Positions 12,361 to 22,089 of a stretch of 64,000 nt of DNA are shown here, one piece after another. The notes under the pieces were generated by a model. It had not been told where the DNA came from, made no database searches, and worked only from the letters and a program-made list of their open reading frames with translations. A program made the position numbers and the translations under genes. The DNA is from Dipteronia dyeriana (lineage: Eukaryota > Streptophyta > Magnoliopsida > Sapindales > Sapindaceae). Numbering within the stretch: the stretch's first letter is position 1; the number at the start of each line of letters is the position of its first letter. The stretch lies in contig CM065296.1 in NCBI GenBank assembly GCA_032871835.1, forward strand, positions 119,856,146 to 119,920,145. Reading direction: 5' to 3'.

Positions 12361-13920
12361 TGAGGATCAATTCATTGATAAATAAGTATACACAAACCAA
12401 CAAACACTTTCAAAGAACTGAGTTCCCAGAATATTTATCCTCTGGTTGTAAACATTGGGGTATGCTAGTTGACGCTTCCGTAGGATGGCCAGGTACACGT
12501 CCATATGCTGTAAAAAGATTTGGAAACACTGTTACAATTCAAGCATAAAAAAAGTCAAACCTAAAAAAATTTAGCTGCCTACCGAGTTAAACAACTCCAT
12601 GTAGTTCTCTTCAAATCTGTGGAACCAACCCACATCTACCGGCTCCATGATATCAACATCGCGCTTGTATAAACCAATTTTCTGAATATCAGACAAAAAT
12701 GAAAAAGATTAACGTTGGTGCAGAAATAAAGTAACACATCTGATACTTACAAACCCCCTATTGAACTGTTCTTCTTATATGCTTTGTAGGCCTCCAACTG
12801 CCCAGCATCTACCAATGCTGTAGGATTGAATGTATGCTCTGATGCTACCGGCATTGTCCTAGGCCTCTTTGGGCAAGTCGGGTCTGGGCTGACCAGCTGC
12901 CACCCTCGTTTACGGAGGACGCGACATGTGTCGGTGGGAAGATGAAGGATCTCGTGGGATGAACTGGGTTTGATGATGGGAGGAGGAGTGATCCGGTGGG
13001 ATGATATGGCTATGACAGTGAGAGGATGAGGGGTCTCATGCGGTGTAACTACAGAGCCAAGTCCGGTGGAAGAACCTCTAAGACGGTGATTTCGTTCAGA
13101 CGAAGTCTCCTAGTGTCGACCAGAGCCTCCAGTGTCTATATCGGTACCCTATGTATCAGGTCTGGCCACCTGTGTATTGGGTACGGTACCATATGTCTCT
13201 AGTCCGGTACCGGGCATACCACCTACGTCTTTGGTCGGGTCTGTCCCGTCGACAGGACTACATCCACCAACGAAGTCTCTGTATGAATCATCTCGACCAT
13301 GGAACTGTGGGCCCTCTGCTGCTATCTTTGATATCGATCCCTATAAAGCTTGGACTAAGTCCATCAGCTGCTGATGCTACCTGTTTCGTTCGTCATCACT
13401 TCTCCACAGATTATCCCTTAAAGCTAGGACTAAACCTTCCAATGCTTGAGTCCTAAGATCCAGCCGGTCCTGAAAACAAGTACACAATGTCAGTCATGCA
13501 CACGTACATGTGTTTGAAACAAATAAATGCAGAACAAAAATTTTAACATACCTCACGCGCCTCTACACCGTCTTTTCATGAGCTATCTATAGCATTGTGT
13601 CTCGTCATCGTAAATCGTACGCACCGCTGCCTCCGGGGTCTCTTACGGGGCAACTCTGTGTCCGTATGCATCTTTTCACCGACACAACGTTGCTCTACCT
13701 CCGGTATAACATCTCAGTCACTCGGACTCGCCCTCACTGAATCCAGTATACCTTCTTGTCTGCCTTCCAAAGGATCCAGTATTGCCTCCGCTACGCCGGT
13801 ATAATAGGGTTCACCTCTCTCAACTTGGGTGGCCACCAATTTCGTCCTTGCAAACATCTAAAAACATTGTTAGAACGTTGTGTAATTGAATTTAGTTATT
13901 AACATTAACAAGTTAGACAC

Positions 13921-16083
13921 TTGTAAGGACCTCAATTTTATGATTGGCTTATTTCATGACAAACTACACCACATTGGGGATGATTATGTAATGGGTAGCT
14001 TAGGACCTCATTGGCAAGCTTCCAAGCATTTCAATGACTTCAAGAGAAAAAGGTATATTTACTTGACTTTGCCTCTTGAAGAGTTTAGGTGCACACACAC
14101 ACACCTCTTGCATGCTTTGTTGATCTTGCATTTGTGTTGATATTGTTTATACGTGTGCATCTCTTCACAATCACACTTGCACTTCATTTATAGATTTAAG
14201 TGTGGTATTGTGTTGTGTTCGCACTTGCACGATGGTGTGCTTTTTTTAGCTCGTTGAGTGACCATATGAGAAGGTCTTATTCTTCTCGTGGTTTGGTTAT
14301 ATGGAGTAAGGTGTCTAGTTTTAAAAAAGTGTATTTCAATGATTTAAATATTTTTCAAAACTGACATTTGTATGGTCTTGCAAACATATATTTTTATACA
14401 TTGATTTAAAATGAGTTTTGAAAAATTCTGTACAAACTAAACACCCATACATTTTCAACGGTATATTATTCATAATATTTAATGACAGTTTGGATTGGTT
14501 TTAAAATCTCCAAAGTGACCACAAAAATAGGGCATCTCTGTTGTTGTCCGTTTCTGACCTTTGGTCACTCAAATGACCATAACTTTTTATACAGATGTCC
14601 AAATCTTGTTCTTTAAATTGGAGTATAAATTAGACTTCATACCTTTCCAACAGTATATTATACGAAAGTTTTGGATGTCGTTTAGTCACATTTTGGGTTG
14701 CTCGAATCTCAGGCTGTTGCACTGTTGCGGCTGCGCCAGTCCACAAGCACCCTCACCAGCACCTCTTGGACAGTAGGTGTGCGCTGGTGTGGCGCTTGTC
14801 GACCATCACAGCTCACCAGGGCACTGAGTAATTTTTGGGCAATTTTCAAAACGACATAGTTTTGCTCTAGGGCTCATATATACATGTCATCTTCTTCCTC
14901 ACTCGTTTTTCAGAGATTCAAAACCATTTTTTAGTGTGAGAAAGTATTTTCTTTGAGAGAGAAGCTCAAAGAGTTATTATTTAACTCTTCAAACCCAAAA
15001 CCCATCATCCTTTCATGAAACAAACATCATCTAGCTACATCTAGGATGTTTCTTAGTATGGGTCTTCATCAACACATGTAACTTGGTAAGTAGAACACCA
15101 TCTTCATCATTCTTGTGTTCTAGCTTAACAAGATATCTCTTGTATGACTTGTAGGTCTCTAGATTAGGATTTTTATTATAAGTAGAGATTGTTGTTGATG
15201 TTTGGGTTGTTGTATTGTGATAGCTTGCATAATTAGGTTGTTTTACCTAAATAGCTAATCTATATATGTTCATGTATGCTTAATTGATGATTAGGATTGC
15301 CTTGTGCATCTAGTCTAGTTCATGAACATTTATGTGTATGCCTCATTGATTGCATTTATTGATTGCAAATATATTGCCCTTAGTTATATGTTGTGACAAC
15401 TTGTGTTGGTTGGACTTTTATTGACAATTAGGTTGCTAGATTCCTTTGCATCTAATTGAGTCCATATGTATGGGCATGTAGGCATTGTTTGATAACTAGG
15501 TTATTGTATTGCATTATCTATACCTAGTAAAGCATTGTATGTTTGGTCTAACATATTTTGCATTGAGCATTCGTTGATTGTTCACTTAGACCATATACTC
15601 TTCATAGAGTCAAAGTCTTGTGGCATCTAGGTGAAGTTGCACAAGCAAGTCAAGTCTTGCAACCAAGGGTAGGTTGACAAGCAATTGGTTTGGTAACCAC
15701 TGTAAAAGGCCCGAGAGGTAGAGTAAGAGGTGTTCACGCCAAGAGTAGTGTATCAGGGGATATCACTAAGGACTGAACCAAGAGTGGTGGCGGTGTCCAT
15801 AGCCTGAGGTTGTCGAGAGTGAGAGTCCGAGAATCACTTGAGGGTGTAACCTTTTTCTCATATAGTGGATTTCTGTGATCGTGTGTGCCTAGCAGAATAG
15901 CCCATGGTTTTTCCCATTTGGAGGGTTTCCACGTAAACATCAAGTGTTATTAATATTTCCGCACCTTACACTTGATGTTGTATGTTTTTTTTATTAGGTG
16001 AATTTTGAATATTGACTAATCAAGAAAAATTGGTAATTGACTTGATTAAAACCTATTCAACCCCCCCCCCCCCCCCTAGGTTA
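13921..16083 (+). mobile_element. About 2.2-kb insertion inside the ULP gene, probably a solo LTR
   Basis: The stretch has no similarity to the protease gene and is flanked by TAGACAC on both sides (13914-13920 and 16084-16090). It begins TTGTAAGGACCTC. Near its end are features common at the end of long copia-type LTRs (GGACTGAACCAAGAG, a short GAGAGTCCGAGAATCACTTG, TTTCCACGTAAACATC) and then TTCAA followed by a run of about 17 C and CTAGG. A 7-bp duplication is not the usual 5 bp, so the class is uncertain. No coding domain is present. Confidence 0.45.
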
Positions 16084-16170
16084 TAGACACATAATTTATA
16101 GGGAATTTTCAACACTTACATGATCTGTGAATATATTCAACAATTCCCCCCCCCCCCCCCCCCCCCCCTC
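16060..16170. repeat. Two poly-C runs about 70 bp apart
   Basis: Runs of about 17 C (16060-16076) and about 22 C (16147-16168). The first lies at the end of the 2.2-kb insertion; the second is in the protease gene just beyond it. Lengths in such runs are prone to sequencing error. Confidence 0.7.
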
Positions 16171-16442
16171 CGGTTGTATCTTTAACGCCCACTTTAGAAT
16201 TGGGGATACATATCGGTAGCCACCAGAGTCCCGAATTGGGTCCCAAGTTCAGGGATCACCTCGAAAGATAAAATCTACAAATAAATATATGTAATTTCCA
16301 AATTCCGTATAGACGATTGCAAACGTAAATGATTTTTTTTTCATAAAATGCTTACCAAAAGGGCGTAAGATAAACCATAAATGTTGTACGCCTCTACCAT
16401 ATGTTTGTCACGTCTCTTTGCTTGTTGGCGTCTCTGAAACCA

Positions 16443-16934
16443 CTACTGTCGCCCGTCAAGCGCATGCTTGAATGAAATTATAGAATGACTGTACACATGT
16501 GCACCCCACGGCAACGCTTCAAAACCGTCCAGATCATCCACCAGCCGTAACTGCCAAACTGGAATTTTGACTCTCTCGTCCAACCCCATAAGTATCCAGT
16601 TCAGCATATAGATGAAGCATAGTTTCACACTATCGTATGTCTGCTGAAAATCACCTCGCCTCAGAACATCTCTCAACTCGAAGGATAAAATCTCATCCTT
16701 ACCACCAAAGTACCGGTGATGTAGGCCATTATCCACGCTAACATAGCTGCTCGTATCCAGTACTACTCCGAACCTTAATCCGGTGATCAGGCAGAATTCT
16801 ACCTTCGAGAACATCACCTCATGGCTGTCTAACATAAACCACATCTCTTCTGAGGACCCATTATGATGCACATCCCGCAGAAGCAGTTGGCGGATAATAC
16901 CACCATAAAACTTCGCCGGGCATGGCATGGTCAA
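16443..16934 (-). other. DUF1985 region of the MULE 1 ULP gene
   Basis: A 163-residue open segment. The motifs AKFYGGIIRQLLLRDV, EMWFMLDSHEVMFSKVEFCLITGL and GLHHRYFGG match the layout of DUF1985, a plant domain typically found N-terminal to Ulp1-like peptidases in transposon-borne genes. The start of the gene lies just upstream at 17117, separated by two stop codons. Confidence 0.75.
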
Positions 16935-17027
16935 TAAATGCCTAAATTAGGACGCCCTTAACCGATGTCGGTCTTCTCAGTCCATTCTGCAGGGACCCAT
17001 TTAATGACGGCGTCTATCTGGCCAAGG

Positions 17028-18167
17028 GCATCGAAATGGTCATGACGAGTGACTTTCCCCTCGTACCACTCTTCCACTGGAGTTTTAAGCGACTCCCTCA
17101 ACCGATTCGTCATATGAAATTAAACAACAACATAATTAATTTTTTAGCCCTATGAAATCCTCAGAAATAACAAACTCTAACCTTAACAAAAGCTCAGACA
17201 TAGATTTTATAAAAGCTCAAGCTTTTATTTTCAAACTCCGAGCTTTTACAAAAGCTCGGATCGAGCTTTTGTATAAAAGCTCGGAGCTTTTGTATACAAG
17301 CTGCGAGCTTTTGTATAAAACTCCGAGCTTTTGTATAAAAGCTTCAAGATTTTGTATAAAAGCTTCAAGATTTTGTACAAAAACTCGGATCAAGGTTATA
17401 TTAAAGTGCATCGAAATGGTCATGACGAGTGACTTTCCCCTCGTACCACTCTTCCACTGGAGTTTTAAGCGACTCCCTCAACCGATTCGTCATATGAAAT
17501 TAAACAACAACATAATTAATTTTTTAGCCCTATGAAATCCTCAGAAATAACAAACTCTAACCTTAACAAAAGCTCAGACATAGATTTTATAAAAGCTCAA
17601 GCTTTTATTTTCAAACTCCGAGCTTTTACAAAAGCTCGGATCGAGCTTTTGTATAAAAGCTCGGAGCTTTTGTATACAAGCTGCGAGCTTTTGTATAAAA
17701 CTCCGAGCTTTTGTATAAAAGCTTCAAGATTTTGTATAAAAGCTTCAAGATTTTGTACAAAAACTCGGATCAAGGTTATATTAAAGTGCATCGAAATGGT
17801 CATGACGAGTGACTTTCCCCTCGTACCACTCTTCCACTGGAGTTTTAAGCGACTCCCTCAACCGATTCGTCATATGAAATTAAACAACAACATAATTAAT
17901 TTTTTAGCCCTATGAAATCCTCAGAAATAACAAACTCTAACCTTAACAAAAGCTCAGACATAGATTTTATAAAAGCTCAAGCTTTTATTTTCAAACTCCG
18001 AGCTTTTACAAAAGCTCGGATCGAGCTTTTGTATAAAAGCTCGGAGCTTTTGTATACAAGCTGCGAGCTTTTGTATAAAACTCAGAGCTTTTATATAAAA
18101 CTCCGAGCTTTTGTATAAAAGCTTCCAGATTTTGTACAAAAACTCGGATCAAGGTTATATTAAAGTG
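17028..18167. repeat. Three 380-bp direct tandem units
   Basis: Units 17028-17407, 17408-17787 and 17788-18167. The first two appear identical over the whole 380 bp; the third differs only near its right end (18075-18130). Each unit includes the first 30 codons of the ULP gene and part of the palindrome array. The second segmental copy (from 30390) has only one unit, so the triplication is younger than the duplication or was lost there. Confidence 0.9.
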
Positions 18168-18545
18168 TCGAGTTTTTATATTAAAGCTCGGATCGAGCTT
18201 TTATATAACCTCGATCCTAGCTTTTGTATAAAAACTTCGAGAATTTGTACAAAAGCTCGGATCGAGGTTTTGTAAAAGCTCGACGCTGTTATAAAAGCTT
18301 GGATCCAGCTTTTGTATAAAAGCTCCGAGCTTTTGTATAAAACCTCCGAGTTTTTATACAAAAGCTCGGATCGATGTTTTATAAAGCTCGGAGCATTTTT
18401 TAAAACCTCGATCCGAGATTTTATATAAAAACTCGAAGCTTTAATATAAAAGTGTTGAGCTTTTATACAAAAGCTCGAAGCTTTTATACAAAAGCTCGAA
18501 GCTTTTATACAAAAACTCCGAGATTTTATATAAATGCTCGAAGCT
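17200..18545. repeat. Right subterminal palindrome-rich array of MULE 1
   Basis: Dozens of irregular units based on AAGCTCGGATCGAGCTTTT and GAGCTTTTGTATAAAAGCTC; most are near their own reverse complement. It lies upstream of the ULP gene start, mirroring the left array upstream of the transposase. Open frames across it are low-complexity artefacts. Confidence 0.85.
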
Positions 18546-18779
18546 TGATTTCATCTTATACAACAACTTTTTTACAAATACAAAACCTTAACCTAACCCA
18601 ACCCATTTTCATTTTCAGATCCACAAATAAAACCTAATCTAACATTTCATTCATTTAATAAATAACCAAAACGATACAAATTCAATAGTCAACTAACCTC
18701 GATCGATTACAATATTTTGTTCAACGATAAACTGGTTTCCAAGTTCCGGTACCGTCACCGTGAACACAAAGCCGTCGAT

Positions 18780-18930
18780 TCTTTTTTTTTTCTCTCTTTC
18801 TTTACAACGAAAGTGAAGGCATGGGTATTTTGGTCTTCCCACTTTAAATGATGTCTTTTAAACATAATTTATTAATGTGGTGCTATTTATACAACAACTC
18901 CCCATAAATGTGCCATTAATTTTTTGAACC
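18780..18930 (-). repeat. Right terminal inverted repeat of MULE 1
   Basis: Its reverse complement aligns with 7517-7680. It ends at GAACC (18926-18930) directly before the 10-bp flank TTATTTCTAA. Confidence 0.65.
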
Positions 18931-18940
18931 TTATTTCTAA
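18931..18940. repeat. Target-site duplication, right of MULE 1
   Basis: TTATTTCTAA, identical to 7507-7516. Confidence 0.7.
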
Positions 18941-19633
18941 TGCAATTCCCAACTAACAGGTAGTCTTGGGCAGCCTTTGATTTACCTTGTGCCAAAATTT
19001 TCAGATTATTTAAAAGTAAACACACATTTTCCAATTTTTGAAGGCATCATATATCATCACACAAGATATTCCTGTGTTTCTAGGCACTTTTATCGAGAAT
19101 TAGAATCGAACAATGATAAGGTTTATAGGTTGAAGTAAGATTACGTTTGTGAGAGCTTCTTCAAGTATATCTTTTAAAAGTAGATCTTTTAAAGTTGACA
19201 TTTTACAAGTAGAGTTTTTAATAGAAAGATGTTGGTCGTTTGGTTGTTATTTAAAAAAAGCTTTTTTAAATGGTAAGTTTATTAAAATATGCAAAAACTA
19301 TTTTAAATGATAGAGTTATATTACACTTTTTAGTATTATAAAAAAAAACTCAAAAAGATCTACATAAAAAAATCAAAAATTTGAACTTCTTCAAATAGAC
19401 GTAAAATAACATTTCTAATCATCTAAAAGCTCTATTGAGTAACAACTAAACAATATAATTTTTTTTAAAAAAGAGATTTTTTAATTAAAAATAAATTAGG
19501 TATGGATTAATCGATACAGCTTGACAAATAAATTCCTTACGGTGTCAATATATAAGATATTCATATATATATATATTTATATTACATGAAAATATATCCT
19601 TTAATTTACAATCCAAACTCAAATTGTTTCCAT
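18941..19633. other. Spacer downstream of AIG1 copy A
   Basis: AT-rich host DNA between the MULE end and the AIG1 stop codon; likely includes the AIG1 3' untranslated region. No other gene seen. The matching stretch in copy B is 31651-32422. Confidence 0.6.
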
Positions 19634-21548
19634 TTACAGAATGGCACACCAGCTTTTATCGGCTTTTGTATTATGAAGCTTCTTAATCTCTCCGTTTGCA
19701 CCTTTAAGATTCTCATTAAGCTTCTGGAGTTCATCATTCGACTTCTGTAGAGCTATTTTTGCATTCTCTTCTGCCTTCTGTCGTGCAACTTGCTCCTCTG
19801 CCAGTTGCTGTACATGCCTAGCAGTTGTTTGTGTGAGTTTCAACTCAACCTAGTGACAAATTGAAATTATCAATATGAGTAGAATACCATTTACACCTAG
19901 AGTGCCAATAAATATAAAGAGCTTGGTACGTAGATAAATGATCAAGATAAAATAATATTTAAATAAATGGACAGATCAAACAAAAATGATAAATATATAT
20001 TAAAAATAGATTCAAACATTTATGCGAAGATTTAGAGCAGAAAGAGGATGAAAAGAGAAGAAATTCCTTCTGAAACAAAAATTTTGTATACCACACCACT
20101 TATGTGAACCAGAACAGTATTTACTTGTGCTTCCTCTGAACAAGCATAAGTTAAGATGAGCAAACCATTGGAAATACTAATGACTAGCTTAATTTCAGCA
20201 AAAAAAAAGTTCAGAGAAGTAGACAAAACATCCAACGAGTTATTGTCGTCAAATCACAAACAGTCCAGGGTGGTTAAGGATGCATGCAGGCATGCAGCTG
20301 CACTCTTTACCCCTTTTGGCATCACAATTAATGAGGAAATTGAACACAAAAGCCAGCGATATATTCAAATAACAGTAAGTACAAAAAATACCATTTCAGT
20401 AATTTGTTTCAGCTTGTCATCATAAGATCTTTCCAGATTCTCCTTCAGCTCTGAAATTTCCATGTTCTTTTTTCCCTCTATTGACTCAATCTCTTTTTGA
20501 TGACTCAACCTCAGCCTCTGTTTACAAATAAGGCAATTTTTGTCAGATATTTTGATGGTAAAAGACTGCATTGAAGTTGACAAAGAATATGAACGAACAA
20601 ACTGACCTTCAACTCAGTAAACCAGTCATGTGTATATGGCTGCCCACCATTTTGTGCTATGACCAAGTTAACAACAGAAAGAAGCTCTCTAACTTGTTCA
20701 GCTTTCTTGGTTTTATCCTTAGTCTTGTTATCAAACAGCACTCGACGATTTCGGCAAAGATTCAAAATGTTCTAAAAAAAAATTATAAATAGATTTTTTT
20801 TAAGATAAGGGTGAATGGAGTGAGATCCAATAAATCATAATTTATGAAAACAAAGTAAAATAAATTTTATCAAAGCATGTTGCGGTTCAGAAGGCAACCT
20901 TCAAAGGCTCTGGACAGCCACCACCACCCAAATAACCTTCTAATGTTTCTTCATTTTCTTCAAGTTCATCCCCACCAGTGAAGACTACAATCATGTAGTC
21001 TGTAATTTTGCTGCCAAAGATAGTCTGCAAGCTGAGTATCGCAGCTTCTTCTTCTTTTGTAAAACGATTCCTAACTGACAAAACTACAAGGACTGCATGG
21101 ATCCCGTCCTTGGCCAAATCAACACATCTGGCAATCTCTTTGCCAATAAATTCTGATTCAACAGAAGAATCAAAGAGTCCTGCGATAGAACATTATGTTA
21201 GTTTATTTACCACAAACATTATAACAAGCATGAAAAAAAAGGTGACAAAGCTAGTGATAACCAAAATTCTCAAACACACATTAGATAAATGGAATTACAA
21301 CTTTGTCAGGTCATACCAGGAGTGTCAATAACATTAATGATTTGACCATCACTTGTTACAGTTCCCTTCAATTCACAAGTACTGGTAACACCAGCCGAAC
21401 TTCGCCTCGACTTGAAGGCCTTTGTATTACCAAGAATGCTGTTGCCTGTTGCACTCTTTCCATTGCCCGTTCGTCCAACTAAAACCACAGTCCGTACCCC
21501 ACTGACTGGAGTGAGATCCCGTTCCACATCTGTCGAACAAGCAGCCAT
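19634..21548 (-). CDS. AIG1-type GTPase, copy A (five coding exons, 339 residues)
   Basis: Exons, in coding order: 21317-21548, 20899-21179, 20607-20771, 20392-20517, 19634-19849. Each intron has GT-AG ends, all phases agree and the sum is 1020 nt. Domains: P-loop [16 protein letters not shown] (about residues 25-40), DTPG (G3, about 75-78), the AIG1 box [18 protein letters not shown], the TGGD motif in place of NKxD, then a charged coiled-coil C-terminus ([20 protein letters not shown]) ending in CAIL, a CaaX-like tail. Known: AIG1/GIMAP family; Arabidopsis AIG1 is induced in AvrRpt2-triggered resistance. A well-formed 3' splice site at 21594 shows a likely 5' untranslated intron. I regard this copy as intact. 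Confidence 0.93.
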
Positions 21549-22089
21549 CGTACAAAGCCTAAATCACCAGCAACACACAAAAACACAATTTTACTGCAAG
21601 AAAAGAAGAAACAAATGCAACTCACAACACATATCCCTTAGATTAAAATCCCTTAGACATTACTATATAATTCCACGGTTCCACTCCATCGAAATATAAA
21701 TATTTCGATTACTTTTATTTACCCTTTTAATCAAAATCATCAACCGTCTGTATTAAATAAGGTCCACAAATATCCTACTTCAAAAGATCTAACAATAATA
21801 CATTAAAGTTAAAATTTTGAAAAAAAAACCATTACTTTAATCTAAAGTGCCAACCGAACTCCTCTAATTTCTCAAACCCTGATGATGTTTTCAATCATGT
21901 GTACCATGTCCATATAGATACAATACAAACAAGTAAAACAAAAACTATAAAACTGATCAACCCATTAAATTTAAAGATGGTCCAGTTATTAATGTTAGCA
22001 TCACTAGTACCACACGAAGATGAAGATCAGACGGAATTAAGAACAACCCAGATGAAGGGATTCGAAAACATTGAAATAAAAGTGTAGCA
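21549..22089 (-). promoter_or_regulatory. Probable 5' untranslated intron of AIG1 copy A
   Basis: Reading on the minus strand, TTTCTTCTTTTCTTGCAG ends at 21594, a strong pyrimidine tract plus AG, about 45 nt before the ATG. The nearest upstream matching donor is CCAG then GTAAGCAATC with the exon end at 22103, giving an intron near 510 bp. No open frame lies in between. The splice pair is read from sequence only; no transcript was available. Confidence 0.6.

Larger units (their letters stand above)
11595..17117 (-). pseudogene. ULP-like (C48 peptidase plus DUF1985) gene of MULE 1, broken
   Basis: Reads right to left. The start is MTNRLRESLKTPVEEWYEGK at 17117, then GQIDAVIKWVP. DUF1985 lies at 16443-16934 (FSKVEFCLITGLRFG; QTYDSVKLCFIYMLNWILMG). 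A long linker runs 12400-13860. The peptidase part is at 11595-12360: GRPYDGMWISPGMKS, VLIPCNIRRQHWLVASVDL and HILDPF supply the His and Asp, and YSGNCGAHTLRPIEY supplies the Cys. Ulp1-family enzymes remove SUMO from proteins. Stops (for example at about 16945) and the 13921-16083 insertion break the gene. It is convergent with the transposase. Exon limits are only partly clear. Confidence 0.8.
7517..18930 (+). mobile_element. MULE 1: Mutator-like element with transposase and ULP-like gene
   Basis: Seen: diverged terminal inverted repeats, a 10-bp identical flank, a MULE transposase on the plus strand and a Ulp1/DUF1985 gene on the minus strand. Known: plant MULEs carrying a ULP-like protease have been described (Kaonashi type in Arabidopsis, CUMULE in melon). 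About 11.4 kb, of which about 2.2 kb is a later insertion and 0.76 kb a later local triplication. Both genes are broken, so the element cannot move by itself. Short-palindrome arrays lie inside both ends. The right end recurs at 30390-31650 through the segmental duplication. Confidence 0.8.

Noticed and set aside
11779..12363. Plus-strand 194-codon frame
   Set aside because: It is the antisense shadow of the Ulp1 peptidase domain on the minus strand, where the His, Asp and Cys motifs are found.
17152..18118. Repeated 127-codon frames (two identical)
   Set aside because: They come from the identical 380-bp units and the palindrome array; both strands give similar low-complexity frames. The repeat is real, the protein is not.
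20156..20425. Plus-strand 89-codon frame, also at 32945-33214
   Set aside because: It overlaps intron 4 of the AIG1 gene on the opposite strand; conserved between copies only because the region is duplicated.
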